From Apostichopus japonicus (lineage: Eukaryota; Echinodermata; Holothuroidea; Aspidochirotida; Stichopodidae): 64,000 nt of DNA. Below, in pieces: positions 48,208 to 60,457 of the stretch. A model generated the notes under the pieces. The model saw only the letters and a program-made list of their open reading frames with translations, had not been told where the DNA came from and did no database searches. A program made the position numbers and the translations under genes. Within the stretch, counting starts at the first letter, position 1. Each line of letters opens with the position of its first letter. Location: contig NC_092583.1 of the NCBI RefSeq assembly GCF_037975245.1, positions 10,952,264 through 11,016,263 on the forward strand. Direction: 5' to 3'.

Positions 48208-48440
48208 CTATATACTTAATACCGAGTGCTGCTCTCCGTCATATACAACAGCGCTCATTCGGAACACATCGTTCAAATGATATTTGTAAATGTGAATAAT
48301 TCTTGAGTCGTTGACCATCGATATCATATCATCGCGCTTTGCGTGACCCCTGCAGCCACAGATCACGTGACTCCTGCAGCCACAGCTCAAACGTAGCATC
48401 TCCATTAGAAGACCTCGAAAAGAAACCGACAGTAAGTACT
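48208..48440. other. Well-conserved block with candidate splice donor, copy 2
   Basis: Counterpart of 35,306-35,540. In this copy a plus-strand frame (PCSHRSRDSCSHSS..., ending DLEKKPT) is open up to GTAAGTACTC at ~48,432. It contains a CACGTG E-box. There is no direct evidence that it is transcribed. Confidence 0.35.
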
Positions 48441-48567
48441 CAACACTCTGTCATCCTTCCTCTTGATGTGATCACAAAATACTCAAGTATTGTCCATTTG
48501 TTTGTGTGTGCGTTTGCGTGTGTGTTCATCTTTCCCTCAAGTTTGTCTTTGCTAGAGGGAATTTTAA

Positions 48568-48627
48568 TGATAATAATAATAATAATTGTTTATAATAATA
48601 ATAATAATAATAATAATCATAATAATG
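48568..48627. repeat. (AAT)n microsatellite
   Basis: AAT/TAA units interrupted by TGTT and CAT. Counterpart of 35,664-35,716. Confidence 0.93.
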
Positions 48628-48782
48628 ATGATAGTCGATAAGTGACTTCGTTGATATCAAAAAGACGGTTTGCATTGAAGTCTCAGTTTGGTATGATGAT
48701 CACAGTGTTAACAATATTTTGGGGTAGCTGGTGTTAAATTGTCGATGGATATACTGTTTTCCATGCATGTATTGATAAATCT

Positions 48783-49580
48783 AGGAGTTTTCAATTTTAA
48801 TATTTCATGATCGCATTCTGAGGTGCGACCATGGCTTGACTGACAGGTTAGATTAATAAATTGTGTGGTTAAATACTACTTCGGTTGTAAAGGTATCAGT
48901 TTTTTGGGGGAAAGAAATGTACTGGTGTTGGGGTTTGGTGTGTGCGGGTGGGGGTTGGGGTATGGTTGGTGGGGTTAGTGGGGGGCAGATGGAGAGGGGA
49001 AGAGGGAAGTATGAGGGCAGGAATTCTAAGGTGTTTAATTTCTAAAACGATAAGGTATTGGTTAGAAAAACGATATGTGTTTCTACACGCTATAGTAAGC
49101 CTAGTCTGCCCAATATGGTATCGAATTAAATTAGATTTCATGACAGAGTTGAAGAAGTTGAAGTATAAAATTGTGAAATAATTGAAAAGAATTGTGCTGA
49201 TTGCAACATTATATTATTGTATTAGTTAAACTTGTTTTCATAAACGCGATATATTATAAAGGGAAGTATAGGGTGATGGGAATGTTACGATGACCTTGTC
49301 AATTCGGCCAGTCGGTGGGTCGGCAACACAGTCTACTCCTTCATGTTAGCCCAAGAGGCGCGAAGCCGCCTGTTACGTAAAGCCTTGGTTAAGGCGTATC
49401 AGCCAGCCACTTTTTCCGCTAAATGCGCTGGGTCGATCTTTACTATTCATCACGCTATGAGCGATTCGTTTCCAGTGATTGCTTATGTGTGTGTGATTCG
49501 TTCCTTCTGTGATCGCGCCGGCTTCTGTGAAGCGTATATGTAGAAAGGGGGAGGAAAATATAACAGCCGTAGCATCAAGT
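48783..49580 (+). repeat. Upstream segmental block 1, copy in unit D
   Basis: Third copy of the block. The X-box-like motif is deleted (GGTCGGCAACAC in place of GGTCGTTACCACAGCAACAC). Confidence 0.7.
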
Positions 49581-50384
49581 TTATTTTAATGTAGGGAGAC
49601 TCATTCGCGTCGGTGAGCAGACCCAGTAGAGTCTATACATGTTACGTAATAAGTCCATCAAACATCTCTTACAATATGTCCTGTACATGCATGTGTTCAG
49701 CTTACATTATATTACTGTGTAGCCTGCATTGTGACTGTACATAGTCAAATAATTTATGGATGGTGGCGGTAGGGACGAAACAGATATATCGGCGAAAGTA
49801 TCTTAAAGTCTCAGTGTGTGTTTGCCAAATTTAAACTTCGACCTTTCCAGCTTACTGTCCTCTAAAAGCTCAGTGAAAATGCAATGCAATTTTCATATTC
49901 ATATTCATTAATTTTATTGAGTTATCTGTCGTTTAACATTTTGAGTTGAATAAAATTCGCCAGGTTCATTAACGAATCCGTAGATTCTACAAACTTCAAT
50001 CAAAATTTGCAAGCCCCGCCCAACAGATCATGCGCCAATCAAATCTCTCTGTTTTGTTAACGACCGTTAGGCATAGGACTTCTTTACTTTCGTGGCTAGC
50101 CTGTCTTTCTTTGGTCTTACCGATGTAGCTTGCGAAATTGTGTCATTTCCTTCCATTGCAATGAATAAACAGGTGCTTCCAGACGTTTCCTTAGTGGAAT
50201 TAGGTCAAAAAGTTGACGGTACGAGTATATATAGGTTACATTGGTGTAATGAACATGTTGATATGGACAGTCGCATTGATTTTACGGTAAATCGTTCGCG
50301 CCATAAGGGCAACAGAAAATAAAAGTCTTTCTTTCGATTTCGACAGCTTTTCTCAATTAAACCCACCTGGTCAGAGTGCATTTA

Positions 50385-50386
<2 letters not shown>
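49581..50386 (+). other. Unit-D-specific stretch with an unrecognised small frame
   Basis: After block 1 ends near 49,720 the sequence is not found in other units. GCCCCGCCC (50,014) and GCCAATCAA (50,034) resemble a GC box and a CCAAT box. A plus-strand frame follows. Its first in-frame ATG is at 50,161 (53 codons: MNKQVLPDVSLVELGQKVDG...) and it ends at 50,322 with the stop inside AAAATAAAAG, a poly(A)-signal-like word. No domain is recognised. It could be a retrocopy, a repeat or chance. Confidence 0.25.

Positions 50387-50472
<86 letters not shown>
50387..50472. repeat. (AT)n microsatellite, ~86 bp
   Basis: Pure AT run at the boundary of the re-entered intermediate block. Confidence 0.96.
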
Positions 50473-50475
<3 letters not shown>

Positions 50476-51582
50476 CCGACCTGGTGATCACAAGATCAAA
50501 TGAAAACCTATTTGCCAACATAACGTGTAAGCCACCCTCTATTTGCCGCATTTGTAAAATGCTTAAATCAGACGAGCGCCATTTATTTATTTCTTTGCAG
50601 TAGAGGAAGATGAGAATTCCATATGTGTTAACATTTGCTATCAACATATCCGTGTGGTCGATTACTTTGTAAATACTTAAATTCAACATTTAGATATTCG
50701 ATTACTTCATATATATTGTCCGCAAAACGAGGGGAATACTTTTATTAAATATGCCTGTCTTCGAAAACTATATCTTTTGCTACCAGTATCTTTCCAATAC
50801 GTTTGCAGTTTTCAACCAAACATCATTAGCAAGTATGCATACGCGTATGAAACTCCACCTTACCAGATCGAAGTCATGAACAGATGAATGTCCATAGGCC
50901 TTTATCAAATCATTTGAAAATCTGAGTGTTATGAAAGAGCAATATATCAACGTGTGAGATATCCAGAAATGGGGTTTGTGAGACCTGGCGAATATTTTAC
51001 GGACCATGTCAGTTTTACCCTCTTAACTGTGCAGGTAAACTTGTAATCTATACATAGAAGAATAACGATATCGCTCACGCAACTAAAGCTAGTACTATAA
51101 GTGAACATTTGTTACTATTCTTAAAGGGCGTCACCAATTTTAACGGACACACAGTAGTTTCTGTTTAAAACACGAAGATATTAATAAACTGAAACCCATG
51201 ATTAACTGTCGGTTTATTCTTAAGCTTTATTGCCCAATATTTGTTTTATCGAAATACATTCGAACCACTGTGATTACCCAAGCAGTCTTTTTGTCTAAAT
51301 ATATTGCAAAAACTGATATTTTTAAAGTTAAGAAGTTACGTTCACTACTGTCATTCAATTTGCAGGAGGGGGTTTGAGTAAACTTTATAACGGCATTGGG
51401 CATATGCATACAAAAATGTCTAAGGACACCATTATACAAGAGTCCAAGTATCACATAGAGATAATTAGAAATGTAAGAATTCACTGGAGACGTGGACCAC
51501 TCAGTTTCTACAACGTCGAAGACAATTACCCTTCAATGGTGACTCTGAGGCATTAAATGATGGATTCATGCCGAATTTTAAA
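50473..51582 (+). repeat. Second partial copy of the intermediate block before gene D
   Basis: Repeats 32,570-33,690 (the possible LINE fragment, then TGAGTGTTATGAAAGAGCA and AAAGGGCGTCACCA). With 46,640-47,340 it makes unit D carry this segment twice, evidence of a separate local duplication. Confidence 0.7.
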
Positions 51583-51831
51583 AATCCTAAAAGTTAAGAA
51601 CATTTTTATCTTTGACTTAAAAAGAATAATCTTCTTAAGTCTGTAATTGTTCTTAACTTTATGAACATTCTTATTTTCTTTATTATAAAGCCACCTAAGA
51701 AGAATTCATTCTTATCTTTGTACTGCAATCGTTCTTATCTTTAATAATGATTAGTATTACACTTATCTTCATATCTTCTTAAGTGTCACTTGTCAATTAG
51801 CCGGGCAATTTGTAATCAAACAGTTATCACA
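51583..51831. repeat. TTAAGAAC/GTTCTTAA-rich insertion at a deletion joint
   Basis: Contains AAAGTTAAGAACA near 51,589 and its complement TGTTCTTAACTTT near 51,648, plus three TTCTTATCTTT-like direct repeats. It joins the intermediate block to a truncated relic Ig domain and is present only in unit D. It could be a MITE; no target duplication was seen. Confidence 0.4.
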
Positions 51832-51935
51832 TGCAGTTACCCCAAAACCTGATAATAGTCCAAAAGTGCACTCCATACCATGTTCAGATTTATCCTACTA
51901 TTTTGAGTATTCTAGCGGATTTGGAAAATCTTTTG
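51832..51935 (+). pseudogene. Truncated relic V-type Ig domain upstream of gene D
   Basis: Only the last third of the relic seen in A, B, C and E survives, from CAGTTACCCCAAAACCTGAT through TCAGATTTATCCTACTATTT, where the F-strand Cys codon has become TTT-like sequence. Confidence 0.5.
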
Positions 51936-52137
51936 ATTTGGAGAAATCATGTTCGTGTTATTTTTTGTTTTCTTAATAATAAGAATCTTTACAAACGTTA
52001 ATTCTTATAATCTGGTACAATGTCCGTTGTGAATCGTCTACGAAAAATAAAAACGTATGTACGTAGTTGTTGTAGCTAAACGGTTAGAACATCTTGGTTG
52101 TTTTCTGTTAGTAGTTGTCAGCTTATTGAATTCGGAC

Positions 52138-52244
52138 TGGATTATATTCAGCGAACACTGCTTTTGGTCCCGTGACTTGCTTATTTCTTTCATCAATTGC
52201 TGGTTTTTGAGAGGCAGGGTTCTGCATAGACAGTGTCTCTATTA
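52138..52244 (+). pseudogene. Orphan receptor signal peptide upstream of gene D
   Basis: Aligns with 41,205-41,313 but the ATG is CTG (52,138), a TGA interrupts the hydrophobic core, and the same TAG follows the Cys-Ala-equivalent codons (52,227). It is more decayed than the unit C copy. Confidence 0.65.
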
Positions 52245-52705
52245 AAATCATGTACGCATACAATGGCGTGTCATAACTTAAAGAAAATTACATTTAGAGA
52301 GTACAAAGTGAGATTTTTCGGTTCAGTGAATTCACTTTTATATAAAGACTCGCAGTGTAAGATCTTACACCAAACACACTCGTAAAGGACAGTGACTCAT
52401 AAGGAAATATTTACAACAGAGTGGATGGACATATTGTGGAATGTAAATCATGTTCAAGTTTTGTGTTGTTTTCTCTTTTGATAAATCTTCGTGATTTCGA
52501 AACAAAATATGTTAATATAAAGTATCTATTTGGGGACTTCACAGTTTTTATTTATTTTCTCGTAAAGTTACTGTTACGATATCTATCTTATATGGAAACA
52601 CTGTATGTATATTATCGCCGTAGCTGGAGTTATGAGATAGGGTTGATTTACCAATCACAGTTTGGAATAATTTCTTTCTCCAACTCTTAAAGAATAGAAG
52701 AAAAA
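52245..52705 (+). other. ~460-bp segment between old and new signal peptides, unit D
   Basis: Counterpart of 41,314-41,775, with small indels. No gene. Confidence 0.6.
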
Positions 52706-54134
52706 ATGGATTATTTTCGGAGTGTATTGTCCTTTCCTTTGCTGGTTTTATTTTTGGGTGCATTGCTGGTTTTTGAGAGTCATTGTTCTGTACACACATT
52801 GTCCCTATTTACGAGATTCAACGGCATTGTATTAGCTAGTGAATCGAATCACATGTTCATTGTCAGACTCGAACCCAGAAGATGACATCAGCATGCTGAT
52901 ACTAGACGGCGTGAGCCAGTTCGAATTAGTACCGGTGCCTGATGTAGCAGTTTATACTCAACAAATCAGCACGGATATCATTATTGAGAGTAACCGGACA
53001 TTCACTTGTATCGCGGTTGGGGGAAATTTTACAGCTTCCAGAAGCCTGACGATATCACCATTACCGAATAAACAGACACATTGTACAACAGACTACACGG
53101 ATGGTATCCTTGTTGGACAAACTGTGACTTTCACATGTTATAGTTCTATGTCAGTGGTAGGGTCCATTAGCTGGAGTTCAGATAGTAATACAACATTCGA
53201 GGAAGTAAAAAGTAATATAAGGAGCATGACCATGACTAACACGATAAATGTACAACCATCTGTAAGTCAAAATGGCAGTGTGTTTACATGTGAACGTGTT
53301 GGCGTAGCACCAGTTACCGACATAGACCGGTGTACCGTTGGTCCTATTAACGTTTATGAGAAGTTGATTATTTTCATTGATCCAATAATTACTACTAGTG
53401 ATCCAGCAATATTGTATCTAGGACAAACACAAAATCATACATGCTCATCTTTACCAACTTCATCTGTGCAGTGGACCATTCCGAATAAACTGGACGATTC
53501 TGGCATTGAGTTCTCTGTGGTTGGATCAATGATAACAGTGCATGTTACAACTAATACTACATACATAGGTGATGTGCGTCTGAATTGTTCTGCTAACATC
53601 CTTGATCAAACAGCGGTAGCAAACATAACGTTAGCAATTAGCCCTCTGGAATTACCAATAACATCAGCCTCAAACACAGTTTCAAGTAAACCACCTGGTA
53701 ATTCATATGTTGTTGTTTCGTTAGTCACTGTCATAGGGTTCATTTTATTTGCGTTGTCAATAATATTGGTTCTACTTTACCGGAAGCGTAGACATACCGA
53801 GTCAAATTCCAAATCTGTTACTAGTGTAACGTCTTCGGCGAATGTAGGCTACGATTATTGCGATATTGATACCGGTGGTGTAACTAGAACCGTTACTTCG
53901 AACACTGAAGCAACCACAATCTCTGAAAACAGCCCCAACTCGAAAGAACAATATTCTAGAGTAATCATAAACGAAAACGAGGAGGTAGCCTACGAAATTC
54001 CAGATGCTAAAATGGGAAACGAAAATCCAAGCAAGAGGACAATTATTGACGAAGAAGGGAATAAGTCAGAATATTATGAAAATCCAGAAAAGTTTAATTT
54101 TGAGACAAATGGGCAAAAAGAGAGTAAGCCTTGA
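52706..54134 (+). pseudogene. Ig-superfamily receptor D, frameshifted in D1
   Basis: ATG 52,706 starts a C-type signal peptide and the first D1 strand. A net 5-base loss near 52,845-52,860 (GAATCGAATCACATG, where C has GAATCGATATCACTCATATG) then shifts the frame, giving TGA at 52,883. The other frame is open from 52,839 to 54,134. It encodes the rest of a C-type D1 and a full D2, D3, stalk, transmembrane helix and tail (YSRV, YEIP, YYENP), ending KESKP. The tail stops at the same TGA as gene B, with a second TAG beyond. As it stands, no secreted-to-membrane protein could be made from this start. The rest is so well kept that the break is recent, or a sequencing error is possible. Confidence 0.8.
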
Positions 54135-54341
54135 AAGTATTAGAATTCAGCTGTAGTAAAGCACAATTAAGATGAATGAAATATTTAAAATTGTTCAATT
54201 AAACCGTTTTCGAGAACCTATAATTACCGGGCTACATTTATTGGGTCTTTCATGTAGCAGATAGGAATGGGTTTTCGATCTCATACCAGAACAGTAATAT
54301 TTTTATTATATGAAACAATTACCATAATTAATTCAAATATG

Positions 54342-54402
54342 AATGGATGGATGGCTAAGTTCGTAGAACGCTTGTCAATTGTGTGAATGCCATCCTAGCC
54401 AT
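54342..54402 (+). other. tRNA-like relic downstream of gene D
   Basis: ATGGCTAAGTTCGTAGAACG, then GTGTGAATGCC and CCTAGCCAT. Very like the unit B relic, again pairing B with D at the 3' side. Confidence 0.5.
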
Positions 54403-56449
54403 AAATTTCGTTCCTTTTTTCCACGTTATAATCAGGAACAAATGTTTGCCATATGTACTTCGACGTAAACAAAATGTTGTTAGTAGTTGCAGTTTAACAG
54501 TATGTAGACTTGAACGAGATATTCCGTTGTCTAAAGTTGATAGCTTAACCAATAAGCTGATTTTTTTTGCATATTTCGTCCAAAACATGTTCTCATAGCA
54601 TTTGTCCTCCATGGAAAGTTTTAAACTTAAGATTTTGAATATGGTTTTGCGGAATTTAGATAGGTATGAGTGCAAGTTTGTTCAAATAAGTACTTGCATC
54701 TTTGTGTAAGTTTAAAGGGGACTGGGGGTTCACTCCGACACACCCCTGTTATCATACATGATGTCTTTGATATATGGTTTTGAATTTTGTTGATGAATTC
54801 TTCGATGATATATATTTATTAGTCTTTAGTAAACATGACTTGTTAACTCTTCTAAGCCTGTGTAGGATAGTTTATTTTCATTCTCTTCAGTCTGATCAGG
54901 TTTGGTGTATTCTTTCGTCATATTTCTGTCTCTGTACATTGAAAAGGTTTCATCGTTAGAGTGCCGTGATAGTGCCCTGGCAGTTTTTCTATACATTACA
55001 TTAAATAACGTACAAAAAGATTGTGTAAACAAATCGCTGATTTTTTTTTAACCTGTGACCAAAATGCGACCTTGTCTAATACGCCGAGTGTGTCCGCAAA
55101 CATAATAGTTTACTCGATTTGAGTCAGACATACTGTCAACAAGCAAGTGACAAAATAAGCTTCACTGATTTCGTCGAAAACGGTTCTTGGTTTCATTGTA
55201 CGAGGTATATTCTTGGCTATATGTGCAGTACAAACGTAACGATACCTTACACTTCCTTATCGTTGAACCACACATATAGTGAGAATCCTATACGCTAACG
55301 CTGATTTAGTGCGTTATCAATGCAACTGTTACAGTTAATGTGTCAGCATCGAACATGTATTATAAATCAGTAGACGAATGTATTATGTATAAGACGTTTG
55401 CGATATCGTTTCTTTCCTATCGGCAATATCTCATGAGCCTAACAAAGATTATAACATTATTCCATTAAGAGGGTTATCCTTCGTCGTTAACGTTATTAAT
55501 TTCCCCTAAATGTGCCAAAGAGGTATAAACACAATGAACGTACAGTCTCTCTTTTCAAGTTCTTAATGGTTACATATTTCACATATTTCATTATGTAATT
55601 TATGAATATGCATGTGGAAGAATGTGTTATTGTGCAATAAGGACAGTAGCTTATACATAAGTCAATGGAATATGGAAGGCAATAGATACCAAAGACAAGA
55701 CGTGGCAAACAAATCGCTAGCATGTCTGTGACACGGTTATCATATATGGACAATGACGTCCATTACACTCGGCAAACATTATACTGGTATTAGATGCGAA
55801 AACAGTGAAAATGTCGTAGGATATTGTTATTTTTTTTTCAAACCATCAATTGGATTTTTGATGACTTATATTGATATATACTTATATTGACTTATACTTA
55901 TATTGATTTTGATATTTTTTCTCTCGAAATATTCAAAACGCACTCCTTCAAGCCGTTTGGAATATACTGCACAATCAAACTCAATTGGCAGATCAACGAA
56001 AAATACAATACTTTTTTTTTTACAGGTGTTGTAAGCCTTAAAACTGTTATACATTTTTATACCTCAACTTACTACTTAGAGAGACAACTTTACAATATAT
56101 ATAATCCTGTATCTCGCATTTGCTTTTATGCTCAGTCGGCTGATCCTAGATGATGGGGCAGGGGCGGGCATATAGTAACGTCCTCATTTGGCTAAGGCAA
56201 TCGTGAACTTCCTCCTGCTTTTGAACAAGCACTGCAATGTCATTGCTATCATAGGTAACGAATTGAATGCATTTGAATATTCGGGTCGGTGAATTTACAT
56301 AACGTAGGCCTATATACTGTAAATGTTCGAAATAATGATGTCAACGCTATACGTGCCTACATGTTTGTTTTAGAGGGAGCTGAATTCGAGACCAGTGTAT
56401 ACACTTGGATACACCTGCACATACTTTACGCTCAGTCTAAGGACTTCAG
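54403..56449 (+). repeat. Downstream segmental block, copy in unit D
   Basis: No gene. It lacks the G-rich ACATGCACGTTTCC section found in A, B, C and E: after GTACAAAAAGATTGTG (55,024) it jumps to the GTCTAATACGCC landmark (55,073). It then follows the unit A copy to the TATTATGTAATTTATGAATATG and GAGAGACAA landmarks. Confidence 0.7.
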
Positions 56450-57230
56450 TTAATAACTGAATTATTGAACTAGCCTTATATCAACTCTATGTGAGAGTGA
56501 AGAACTTAAATAAGCAAAATAACATAAAATGAAATAAATTGCAAATATCTGTCAATACAACTGCAAGTGCATATACAAGTGAAGAATTTATTTGAAAACA
56601 GCTGCTGTCAATCAATTGTTGAAAACTTGAAGAACCTCACTTTAAATAGTTGCAACATTATGTGCAAAGTTAAGTCAAGAACTTTATTGTAAAAGAATTC
56701 GATCAACTGTAAATACATGAAGTTAAGAAGTTAGCTTTGAAATCTTGAAGTGAAAATGTGCTTTTTCTAAATAGCGACTTATGCCAACTCAAAACTTAAA
56801 TAGCTGTTGACCCAACTTTATACGGTAGGAAAGAACGTTATTGTAAATAGCTGTCAATCAACTATGATAGGAAACGACGAACTTTATTTTATGTTTGTAA
56901 ATACTTGTCGACCAACTGAATAATTAAGAGAATAACGTATAATAGCTGATTTTCCTCATATTCTGGTTTATCTTTTCACGGAATAAACATCTTACTTGAA
57001 ATATGTTGTTCATCATAGGAGTTCCATATGAAGGATTCTCGTGAGTTCCAACGTTAAGCGTTCATAGGTTAGCCTTAATGTGGCACTTACTGTGTTTTTT
57101 AAATACAATAACAACTTTAATTGAAGTTTGAAGCATATGCGATTACATTCATACAACAAACAGACTGTATAATTTCCCTCCAAGCTTGTATCAGATGATG
57201 AAAGCTATACAAAAGAAACTAACGACATTA
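56450..57230 (+). repeat. ~0.8-kb block with internal TGTAAATAGCTGTCAATCAA repeats, copy 2
   Basis: Counterpart of 45,125-45,950. Confidence 0.55.
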
Positions 57231-57231
57231 A

Positions 57232-57412
57232 ATGTATAGAAGTAAATGTTAGAAGTATATGTTACAAGTATATTTTAGATGTATATGTTAGAAGTATATG
57301 TTACAAGGATATGTTTAATGTATATATGTTAGATGTATATATGTTAGATATATATATATGTTGGCAGTATATGTTGGAAGTATATGTTAGAAGATTACGT
57401 TAGAAGTATAAG
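57232..57412 (+). repeat. Minisatellite of TATATGTTAGAAG-type units, before unit E
   Basis: About 180 bp of the same irregular 13-17-bp units. Confidence 0.75.
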
Positions 57413-60400
57413 TTAGCATATGTAGCTGTTGATTTTATTTTATGTCTGGTGAACAGGGTAGTCATGTGACACACTTAACCTCAGATAATGTTTATTCGGT
57501 GTTTTGTTTTTGTTTTATTGAGTGGCGTTTTTGTCACCTTTTGAGTACTAATAAAACATACTTTGTTTGTAGTATAAGTATGCATCGTCTCATTGAATAT
57601 TTCTTACTGTCATGTCTTAGATGGAGAGCAAGGCATTCTCATAATATGTCACATTTTTAAATATATATACTGTCCATAGTTTGAATATACTTATCATATG
57701 TTCACATGTCCATTTCATTCTCCTCAGTCAGAGAATGTTCGTTGTATCAAGAAGGATTTAAAATTTGATTTCCCAGCTTCTAACGACGTTTCTCTTCCTT
57801 AATTCGTTAGATATTTTCAAGAAACGGTTATACGTCTATATCTTTCTACATGTCCTATATACAGTATTTATTCATCAGTACCTTCTAACGGTGTGTTTAT
57901 AGTAGGTTGGATTTCTAGTAAGTTGTACTGCGATTGAGTTGTGTAGGCCATGATCCTCCAAGATGCATCTTTTTAGAAAGTTGTTTTCTAAAATATGTTG
58001 GCATTGGCATTGGCTTACGGATGGGATGTTGGCAATTGAAATATTTTCCTATTCGACAGGCTTTTGTTTGTATACCGCATTTAGTTTGGCTAATTGTTAT
58101 TCAAAGATGTTGGCGATGGCAGGTGCCGCATACTCCACAACAGGCAGGGCAATATGTGCAAGTGCAAGAGTAACTGTCTGTTGAACATGTTTATGCACAT
58201 TCCGTGTACCGAGTATATATACTTGTACATATATAAACCCAAGAGTACGTACTTCGGCAGAACAGCTGGCTACACGAGAGAGGGAACTAACCAACGGGAA
58301 GACATGTATGCTGCGTAGACATATAACGTGCACAGGCCTTTTTAGGGCTAAGACGAAAGTCGCCTATAGTGGTATTACAAAATCTATACAGTAATATCAT
58401 ATAATCCCTTGATGAATTTTGCGTTTTTTCCCTCTTATTTTGCAAGATTTATACCGTTTAGTTGTAAGTGACAACACGACCTACAAAGTTTAAGGAGACT
58501 GCTATGACGGGATGTTCTAAACAAACTGTTAACTGGTCAAATTAAACGAACACTTGCAAAAAGATAACTCTTAATTAGAAATTTGCTACAACCAAAACTG
58601 GAGCAAAGAAATTTCCAAGTTACCTCTATCTATACGCACCCAGACTCGTCGAGATCGAATACCTGCGTCTGCAATTTCATTGATCTAAACGGGGTAAATT
58701 TAAACATGTAAGATTCAACATGTAAGCTAATGCTTTATGATCATGCGTGAGAAACCATTAGTTAATGTTTTCCAGGAAAGCATTAATAAATGTCTGCAAC
58801 ATTAAATATATTCCAGACTATTACATAAACGAGGACACTATGTCAGAGAAGTTCTAAAAACGAATGGTAAAAATGAATGAAATTTAATGCCCTTGAGGTC
58901 TGGAAGGAACTCAAAGCACGTGATGCGTGCACGTGCTTCACGCTTTATAATTATAGATCGCTTTGACCCTATTATAGCTGAACTCTGACCAATGCACGTT
59001 TCTTCAGGCGGAACTATACACAGCAACAATGCCACCGACGGCGTTGGCAAGCCCAAAGTAACCACCAATTGAATGTTTGCAGATTAAACAACCATTCTAT
59101 TATAATCTTCTTATAGCAAACGAAATGATAGTTTTCTGAGAAGATTATAGAATCATTTAAAGGAATAACACACGTTAACCGTAGAGCGGTAAACGCATAA
59201 ACATGGTAGCCTATTTGCAAAGCAGTAGTCTCATAGAACACAAATGATGCTGTTGTAAAATGACATTACTTTAACGACACAGTATGGACTCATCTTTCAC
59301 AATGATTATATATGGTGTTACATATGGTGTTCCATGGAAGTCAACAAAGGTGGTCATTATAACGGTCATACACAGATTTGCTTTTACTTCCTGTAAACTA
59401 TATATAACTACATCTGAACGTTACGAGTCAGTGAATTGAGTACTTTGGGAGTGCAAATATTGGTACGCTTGTATAACTGTAGGTAACAAACCTATATGGC
59501 ACACGGAAATGCGCTTGTGTAAGTGTCCTCAACTACATGCTTTTGTAAACTTAACGATTGATACTCTATCAGCAATACTAACATAAATTCAGTTTTATTG
59601 CATCTCTTTGGTTGGAACGTAAATCAAGTATTCAGTACAAGAGATCCAGTTTTGAATCAAGCCAGTTCGTGAATTTGTGTTAGAGACAACTCTCTAGAAG
59701 GTAAAGGTTTGTTTCTTATTTGCTGATATTGTGTTCTACAGTTTTGTTTTTGTCTTATGGTATACTTATTATTGAGGAAACATTCGAGCATCGAACCACA
59801 CTTCCATAATACCAATTTGACATCCAAATCAAAAACATCACCACGTACCACGGATATTATATACAGAAATTACATAGTGAAACTAGTTTATGCAACAGCA
59901 GAGTAGCTCATAACAGATCCAAAAGTTTAAAGGCTCTCGTCAACTCATTTCGCCTCTTCACTGTTAATGTAACAGTAATGTTAAATCGAAATGTGTGTTA
60001 TCCTCCAAGAACTATCTATATACTTTACACTTAATCTAATGGCTTACACAACGACACTGAGCTGAATTGTTTACTGTTTCAATTTCTAACAAAAAGTTAC
60101 CATTTCTGGAAAATGAGTTCCTTTTCGTTTTATGTTGGTTTACAATCTCAACGTGCTATTGACCTCTGACATGCAATGTTCTGGTCACACAATAGCTATA
60201 GTTGATAGATGCACTACATTATATAATTTATTATACATCGCCATCAATTTGAGAAATCCACTTCATGATACGTCACTGCAATTATTATTTTGTTTCTTTC
60301 AGCTATGTGCAGCCACTTAAGTTCATTGTTGCAGGTGTGAATAATACCTCGAGAATATCCGTATTTAACGTTCACTGGAAAGGTTTTTTCCCGCATGTAT

Positions 60401-60457
60401 ATTATTCGTTCATTCAACTCTACTTAAATTGCGAGAATGAATTTTATTGGAGGATCA
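57413..60457 (+). repeat. Upstream region of unit E, near-identical to unit B
   Basis: No gene. From about 57,934 it matches 23,381-26,091 almost base for base, except for a ~180-bp deletion near 59,265. Confidence 0.8.
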
